Shown: piece after piece, positions 57,993 through 64,000 of the stretch
How positions within the stretch are numbered: position 1 is the stretch's first letter
Layout: each line of letters starts with the position of its first letter
NCBI GenBank assembly: GCA_023055425.1
Contig: JALGPY010000001.1
Location: 28,943,001-29,007,000, forward strand
DNA from: Linanthus parryae
Taxonomy: Eukaryota; Streptophyta; Magnoliopsida; Ericales; Polemoniaceae
Direction of reading: 5' to 3'
DNA: 64,000 bases
Notes under the pieces: generated by a model
Told to the model about the DNA's origin: nothing
Database searches by the model: none
What the model saw: only the letters and a program-made list of their open reading frames with translations
Position numbers and translations under genes: made by a program

Positions 57993-58532
57993 GGTCGTTC
58001 GCAGCAAGAGCGCCTCCTGGAGAACTGTTATCCTGATATGGTCCCACATAACTTCTTAAATAATACAAAACTGTCATTTTGCACCCAGCAAGGAAAAGTC
58101 TTCATAGAACCCTCTACTACTATTTAATTACAAAATATTTCATACACATCTTTTATAATTATATTTTTATTTAATATATAGGTAAACAATTAATTAAATT
58201 CATCATTTACAATTTTTAAACCATTTTTTGATGAAAAGAAAATATAAAAGAAAAACAAAAAACAAAAAAGTAATATTTAATAACATATACGGATGGACTT
58301 TTGGATTGAGAGAGCGTAGTAGTTCAAAATAGGACAAACAACTGCATTCACACGCAGAGACGACGAAGTCTCCGCCAAGCACGCCGGGCTTGGCAACGTG
58401 CTCGGGAAGCCCGGCCTCAAGCTCGATTAGCCTCCCCGAAGCCCCGACCCCACCCCTAGCCTTCCTTCTGGGCAGCCTAAACAGCTTAATCGCAGTCCTC
58501 GGCTAGCCGAGGAACTGCTGCTGTGGAGGGCC
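57993..58532. mobile_element. Harbinger/Tourist-like MITE
   Basis: TTA flanks (57990-57992 and 58533-58535). The left end GGTCGTTCGCAGCAAGAG and the right end, inverted GGCCCTCCACAGCAGCAG, are similar. TWA duplications and GG-starting ends fit PIF/Harbinger MITEs. The right half is GC-rich, in contrast to the surroundings. Confidence 0.5.
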
Positions 58533-58659
58533 TTAGAAAAGGGTTGTGTGTTAATTAATATATTGCATGTAGCGCAATGTTATACTACCCAACATCTTAT
58601 ATGTCAAAAATTCTAAAAATGTTTCGTTCACCATTCCATGGAATGTCTTTTATAATTTC

Positions 58660-58753
58660 TTCTTTTGAGAAATTACATAAAATCCTAAGTCGGGATTGAA
58701 CTCGGGACATCATGTAGGGCTTCAAATGCTCTACCACTGAGCTATAAGTTCAC
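58660..58753 (-). repeat. tRNA-derived SINE, 94 bp, with target duplication
   Basis: On the minus strand the A box is TAGCTCAGTGGTAGAGC (58728-58744) and the B box GAGTTCAATCC (58693-58703). A 10-bp duplication TTATAATTTC flanks it exactly (58650-58659 and 58754-58763). The tail is short (CTCAAAAGAA). There is no paired acceptor stem, so it is not a tRNA gene. Confidence 0.85.
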
Positions 58754-59621
58754 TTATAATTTCACAATCCGCAGGTAGAGCCTTACTTTGAAGAAAGGGT
58801 TTTGTTTCTCATTAAAAAAACATAATTTATACTAAACCATAGGAAACTTTACTCATTATGTATGTATGCATTTATTTATTTAGTGTGCATCATTTTTAGG
58901 AGCTCAAATTCCTAATTCCAAATTACTAGTAAGTTATGGAATACAACAATATATTTTTCTTAATTTTTGTTTGAGAATTTCATAAAAAATTATTCTGCAC
59001 AATGCACGGATGGTTTGCTAGTTTGTTTTATTATTGTTGTTTAAACAAGGATGCAAAACAGGTATACTGTTTTCCATAATACAAAATATATTGTTATGTT
59101 TTTTCTAATCATATGTATTTTTTGAGGGAAATATACGTTGTTGTGTGTGTGTATTTCCAAGAACAAAATAGATTCATTCATTTTAGAAAATAAGAGCAAC
59201 TTAGATTTTTCAGGAAAAGCTGATGATGATGCTCTTTTTCTTTTTGATACGAGTCAAAATATAATAATATATATATTTCAAAAAATAATAAATATATGAT
59301 TACAACAAAACAATACATCAACATATACTAACTAGTAGGTCAAAAACGAAGAAAAAACGCTCTGCCCTCTCTCCTAATTCCCGATTTTATTGGAAATCAA
59401 CAACTAACCACGTCTTGGCAGTTTCCTTCTTCCGAAGGAGATTGCCCTCCTCTCTAATTTTTAGGATTTCAAATCTTTATGTCCTTATCCAAAATTAACT
59501 GCAAATTTTTAGCCAAAACCATTGGTTCTTGACGGTTTTCACGTCAGTTACCAAAACATCCTCTTCAATATTCTCAGACAAAATCAAATTCCAGAATTTT
59601 CTCACAACTCAATCTCCGATC

Positions 59622-60962
59622 ATGTCTACTAATCCATCGATTGATGTAGCAAATTTGGATCTCTCACATTTGCTAAACCACTTACAGCTTACTGATCATG
59701 AGAAAGCGCCGACTAAATTGTCCACAGAAGCTACGGGTGAAGCAAAGCAAGTGTGTAAGAAAAGCATCTTTGGGAAAATCTTCACTGCAAAGAACATAAA
59801 TTTGGGGGTTCTACAAATGCAGATGTCGAAGGCATGGAAAGATCCTCCAGGCATGGTGGTAATCCCAAAAGGTGATTTTATTTACCAATTTTCTTTTGAT
59901 TCGGAAGAAACTGTTAACATGGTTTATTATTCCCAACCATGGTTTCTTTACGGGGATCTCATTATTATGCGAAAATGGGATTCGTGGGTTGAGGATATTT
60001 CAGACTTGGACTTTTCTGAGACTACCCTTAAAGTCCATATATGGGGTCTTCCTGGAAAATACCAAACTGAAAAAATTGGGAAAGAAATTGGACACAGCAT
60101 TGGTACTGTTGAAGACTGCATGGTACCAAATCGTGGAATTCTTGTGGGTAAAACAGTTAAATTGGATCTCGTGTTAGAAGTTCATAAGCCTCTTCCTAGG
60201 GCAAAGTTTGTCACGCTTGAGAAAGGAAAGGAAGTTTGGGTTTGGTTGCGTTATGAACGTCTTCCAAACGTTTGTTCATACTGTGGACGTGTTGGCCACG
60301 AAGTCATGTACTGTTCTTTCGCTAAGCAAGACCACTTTTCAGCAGAAAATGCTCCCCTCCAATATGGTCAATGGCTGACGAATAAAGCAATGATAAATTT
60401 TGTGCTTGGCCTTAGTAAAGACATGGCTCATGCGTTTGGACCATCTGCTACTGCAATGGACACAAATACTGCACCACTGGTGGATACTCACGGACAGGGT
60501 TACACTGGTGGATCCTTTGATGATGACGATGAAGAAATAGGGATAACGGATGAAGAGAGGGCGTACAAAGAAAAGCAACAAGCAAAAGAATCTAGAAGAG
60601 AGATGCTAATGGAACTCCAATACGTGGACAGGGGGGAAGATGAGGAAGTGGACATATTGGATGAAACTAGACTTACTCGGAAAAAATATGGATTGACTCG
60701 TCCTCTAGATAATACACTGGGTAGTACAAGTTCTGTTTCGGCGGCTCTTAAGAGGAAAAATCCAATTGATAGTTCCGATGCTGAGGACATATCAACTAAC
60801 CAAGAAAATACAACAGATGTGCTTCCAACAACAAAGGGATTGAAGAAAAAGAAGTCAGATGGTGAATTTTCGGGGTCTGAAACATCTTCGAGTGATCGAG
60901 ACTTATCTCTCACTCAAAACTCGGCTGAGATCGGTGAGAACCGGTCCAGCCGACAACAATGA
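59622..60962 (+). CDS. L1 ORF1: DUF4283 and zinc-knuckle RNA-binding protein
   Basis: The ATG at 59622 (MSTNPSIDVANLDLSHLLNH) is the first methionine of a 446-residue frame that is open for 31 codons upstream as well. DUF4283 covers about residues 45-150 (SIFGKIFTAKNINLGVLQMQ; YYSQPWFLYGDLIIMRKWD). A CCHC knuckle, CSYCGRVGHEVMYC, sits near 240. The tail is acidic and Ser-rich with a basic patch (TKGLKKKKS). Such proteins bind LINE RNA to form the retrotransposition particle. The stop TGA at 60960 overlaps the ORF2 start in ATGA. Confidence 0.92.
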   Translation: MSTNPSIDVANLDLSHLLNHLQLTDHEKAPTKLSTEATGEAKQVCKKSIFGKIFTAKNINLGVLQMQMSKAWKDPPGMVVIPKGDFIYQFSFDSEETVNMVYYSQPWFLYGDLIIMRKWDSWVEDISDLDFSETTLKVHIWGLPGKYQTEKIGKEIGHSIGTVEDCMVPNRGILVGKTVKLDLVLEVHKPLPRAKFVTLEKGKEVWVWLRYERLPNVCSYCGRVGHEVMYCSFAKQDHFSAENAPLQYGQWLTNKAMINFVLGLSKDMAHAFGPSATAMDTNTAPLVDTHGQGYTGGSFDDDDEEIGITDEERAYKEKQQAKESRREMLMELQYVDRGEDEEVDILDETRLTRKKYGLTRPLDNTLGSTSSVSAALKRKNPIDSSDAEDISTNQENTTDVLPTTKGLKKKKSDGEFSGSETSSSDRDLSLTQNSAEIGENRSSRQQ

Positions 60963-63900
60963 GGATGATAAGTTGGAACGTCCAGAGATTGGGAAAAACC
61001 TGTACGTTCCAATCTTTACTTTCCCTATGTAGGATTCACAAGCCGGATATCTTATTCTTACTAGAAACAAAGCAAAATTTGAGACAGTTTGAGAAGAGTA
61101 AATTTAAGTTGAAATTTATGAATGGTGTTTCCGTGCCTAGAGAAGGGCTATCGGGAGGACTGTCTTTGTTTTGGAATGGAAACGCTGATTTGAGAGTTTT
61201 AAAAATTGACCGTTTCCATATTCACAGTTTTATTCGTCCTCCAGATGACCCAAGCAAAGGATTTTATGCAACGTTTTTCTATGGGGAACCAAATACTTCG
61301 TATCGTCATCTTTCATGGGAGGTTCTAAAACGATTGAATCCTGGTATTGGTGTACCATGGATAGTATTAGGAGATTTTAATGAAATTCTGTCACAAAAAG
61401 AAAAGAAGGGAAAGAAAATGCATAGTTGGAGGCAAATTCAGAATTTCAGAGATGCATTATCGGATTGCAGATTGCGTGATATTGGCTTCAAGGGATTTGA
61501 GTTTACCTGGAATAACAAGAGGCAAGGTAGAGAGTTTGTTGCAGAAAGATTAGATCGGGCTGTGTGGTCCCACGAGCTTGAAGAAACCTTCTCAAACACA
61601 ACTCTTGAGAATTATTTGACAACTGGATCAGATCACATACCCATCATCCTCACGTTATCTTCTATATCTCCCACGACGCTGAGTAATAGGCGATTCCACT
61701 TTTCAGCAAATTGGGCAAACTCTCAGGAATGCAGAGAAATCGTGGCTAAGGTATGGAAATCTACTACTAATGCTATTTTATCTGAGCCTAATTTATTACA
61801 TGAAAATTTACATAACTTGACAGAAAAAGTTAAGCTCTGGGGTAGCAAGAATCACAAACAAAAAAATTTTCTCTGCAAGGAACTTCATGCTCAACTAAAT
61901 TTTTTTAACAGCTTGCCTCCGACTCGTGTTAACCTGCACAAAATTCAAGATATTAGTAAGAAAATAAATATTTTGAATGCAGAAGATGAACTTAAATGGA
62001 GACAGCAATCCCGAGCAGTTTGGCTTAAAGAAGGTGACAAAAATACCTCTTTTTTTCACAAGATAGCTTCGGATAGAAGGAGGAAAAATAAAATTGCTTT
62101 TATTGAAAATGAGATTGGTTTACGGATTACTGATCAAACCCAAATTGGTTCTATGTTTATTGATTATTTTCAGAATCTTTTTTCTACGGATATCAATCCT
62201 TTTCACCAAGTCATTGATGCTATTCCTAACAAAATTTCTAACCATATTCATGATCAATTGGCTAGACCCTTTACTGCTGATGATATTATCACTGCCCTTC
62301 ATGAAATGCATGATATTAAGGCTCCCGGGCCGGATGGTTTACCGGTTCTTTTTTATAAAACTTATTGGAAGGAAATAGGTGACGATGTTATTAATGTTTG
62401 CTTAAAATTTCTAAATCATGGTAGCGACATTACAAATTTAAATGAAACTTGCATTGCCTTAATTCCTAAGAAAAAAGATGCTAAGTTGGTGACTGACTAT
62501 CGTCCTATTAGTTTATGTAATGTCTCTTATAAACTTATTTCCAAAGCAATAGCAAATAGACTGAGAATTTTTTTACCCGAGATTATTGATGAGTCTCAGT
62601 CTGCTTTCATTAAAAGTAGACTTATAACTGATAATGCTATTATTGCTTTAGAAACTTTGCATACCATGAAAAATCAAAAAGGTCAAATTGGGTCTTTTGC
62701 TTTGAAATTAGACATGGCTAAGGCGTATGATAGAATAGAATCGGGTTTTCTTTTCTCTGTTCTACAAAAGATTGGCTTTCCTAATTGCTTAATTGATAGA
62801 ATTATGATGTGTGTGTCCACGGTCAGATTTCAGATTTTAATTAATGGTAATAGAACCCCGATGTTTTTCCCTAATCGTGGCCTTAGGCAAGGAGATCCTT
62901 TAAGCCCCTACCTCTTTGTGCTTTGTACTGAAGGTTTATCTAGCTTGATTAACCAATCTACACGCAATAACTATTTTCAGGGGGTTAAGGCTAGTAGACA
63001 TAGTCCTTCCATTTCTCATCTTCTCTTTGCGGATGATTGCATTTTATTTGGTAGAGCCACTGTTGCAAATGCTATAAATCTTAATTCAAATCTTTTTCAA
63101 TATTGTCAAGCTTCAGGTCAAATGATAAATAAAGACAAATCTTCTTTGGTTTTTGGACCGAATGTGGATTCCCAAACTCAAATGCAAATTTCACAAGTTT
63201 TTCAAATTCCTATTTCTTCAAATCATGAAAAGTACTTGGGTTTCCCGATTATTTTAGGAAGAAACAGTGCTCTTTATTATGCAAATCTTAGACAAAAAAT
63301 TTGGAACAAAACTAAAGATTGGAAATCCAAATTTCTTTCTTTTGGAGGTAAAGAAGTTCTTCTAAAATCGGTGGTTCAAGCCATTCCTACCTATGTTATG
63401 TCCATGTATTTACTTCCAATTACTTTTTGTGAGGACATACATAAAATCATGGCTAATTTTTGGTGGACTTCTAATAAAGATAATACGGGTATTATTTGGA
63501 AAAGTTGGAACAAAATGTGTACTCCTAAGAAAAATGGTGGTATGGGTTTTAGAAATTTACATGATTTTAATCTCTCTCTTTTGGCAAAATAAGTTTGGCG
63601 TATTTGGGAAAATCCAAACTCTTTGATTACCAAAGTTTTAAAAGGAAAATATTTTCATCAATCAAATGTTATTGCAGCCTATCCTGCTAATAATGCTTCC
63701 ACTGTTTGGAAAGGTCTGACTTATGCTAGAGACATTGTTTTTAAAGGTTTCCGTCAAGGAATTGGTAATGGTAGAAATGCTTTTGTCTATAAGACTAGAT
63801 GGATCCCTATAGGGTATGGTAGATCATCCCTTAGTCCAAAAACTCTAGATGAAAATTGTAGAGTTAGTGAACTTTTATTACCAGATGGTAATTGGAATAG

Positions 63901-64000
63901 AACTGTTATTACTAACAATTTTACAGGGGATGAGGTTGATGCCATTCTTAATCTTCCTAGGAACAATGCTCAGGTTGATGATTTTTTGGTTTGGACGCAA
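60959..64000 (+). pseudogene. L1 ORF2: endonuclease and reverse transcriptase, one nonsense codon, 3' partial
   Basis: The ATG at 60959 begins the endonuclease (SWNVQRLGK, FLLETKQN, VLGDFNEILS, ERLDRAVW, GSDHIPIILT; residues 1-235), with the usual catalytic Asn, Glu, Asp and His visible. Reverse transcriptase follows (IPKKKDAKLVTDYRPISLCN, QSAFIKSRLITDNAIIALE, FALKLDMAKAYDRIE, GLRQGDPLSPYLF, LLFADDCILF with catalytic FADD, and KYLGFPIILGR). After LSLLAK at 63590-63592 a TAA breaks the frame; the same frame then continues open to the window end with VWRIWENPNSLITKVLKGKY. A single C-to-T change of a glutamine codon would explain it. I call it a pseudogene for that reason only. Confidence 0.9.

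Larger units (their letters stand above)
59350..64000 (+). mobile_element. L1 LINE, nearly intact, running off the window
   Basis: A CT-rich leader (about 59355-59621) precedes ORF1 and ORF2. Domain content is that of plant L1 elements: DUF4283 and a zinc knuckle in ORF1, then endonuclease and reverse transcriptase in ORF2. One in-frame stop is seen in ORF2 (63590). The 3' end lies outside the window, so target duplications cannot be tested. Confidence 0.92.

Noticed and set aside
58660..58753. tRNA gene on the minus strand
   Set aside because: A and B boxes are present, but there is no acceptor stem or complete cloverleaf, and a 10-bp target duplication marks it as a SINE.

Overview
This is a eukaryotic, plant nuclear window. 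It contains one intron-bearing gene of a plant-specific family (MIP1 leucine zipper plus DUF547), flanked by typical angiosperm transposable elements: a Ty3 chromovirus, an Athila-type derivative, a Sirevirus, plant L1 LINEs, and Stowaway, Harbinger, Mutator and hAT MITEs. The DNA is AT-rich. I see no bacterial or organellar genes. The species cannot be told from what I see.

Layout. 1-242: flank with a possible exon of an unidentified gene. 243-13276: Ty3 chromovirus with exact GAGAT target duplications, split by a 7.7-kb Athila-type derivative (3671-11369). 13282-16399: intergenic. 16400-21125 (minus): a complete ten-exon gene for a 558-residue MIP1-zipper/DUF547 protein; all exon phases agree and no codon is broken. 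21560-24096: small elements (a MITE-like unit with a GGATCC tandem repeat, a Stowaway, an RTE scrap, a Mutator-type MITE, a SINE). 24097-31249 (minus): LTR element with 3.3-kb LTRs and a non-coding, strand-asymmetric interior. 31380-35930 (minus): degraded L1 LINE, itself split by a 1.85-kb LTR element (33665-35518).

36468-51843 is a four-deep nest: a hAT-like MITE holds an L1-like retroposon, which holds a gag-only Copia element (37343-51461), which holds a Sirevirus (39945-50675, minus). Each level has its own target duplication. The gag-only element also carries an exact 1228-bp tandem duplication of LTR plus gag. The Sirevirus carries two long GAA/TTC microsatellites inside its third ORF. 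51974-58753: Stowaway-like MITE, a large foldback element interrupted by a 3.4-kb non-coding LTR element (53559-56924), a Harbinger-type MITE and a SINE. 59350-64000: a nearly intact L1 LINE (plus strand), running off the window.

The only gene likely to work for the host is the DUF547 gene. Most retroelement reading frames are broken by in-frame stops or frameshifts. The most unusual signal is in the 53559-56924 element: about 18 short stem-loops whose stems differ in sequence but stay paired, while the loop keeps the pattern NNGAA closed by C-G. This looks like a selected RNA (or DNA) structure array in an element that encodes no protein of its own.

All coordinates were read by eye, and boundaries without target duplications are approximate.
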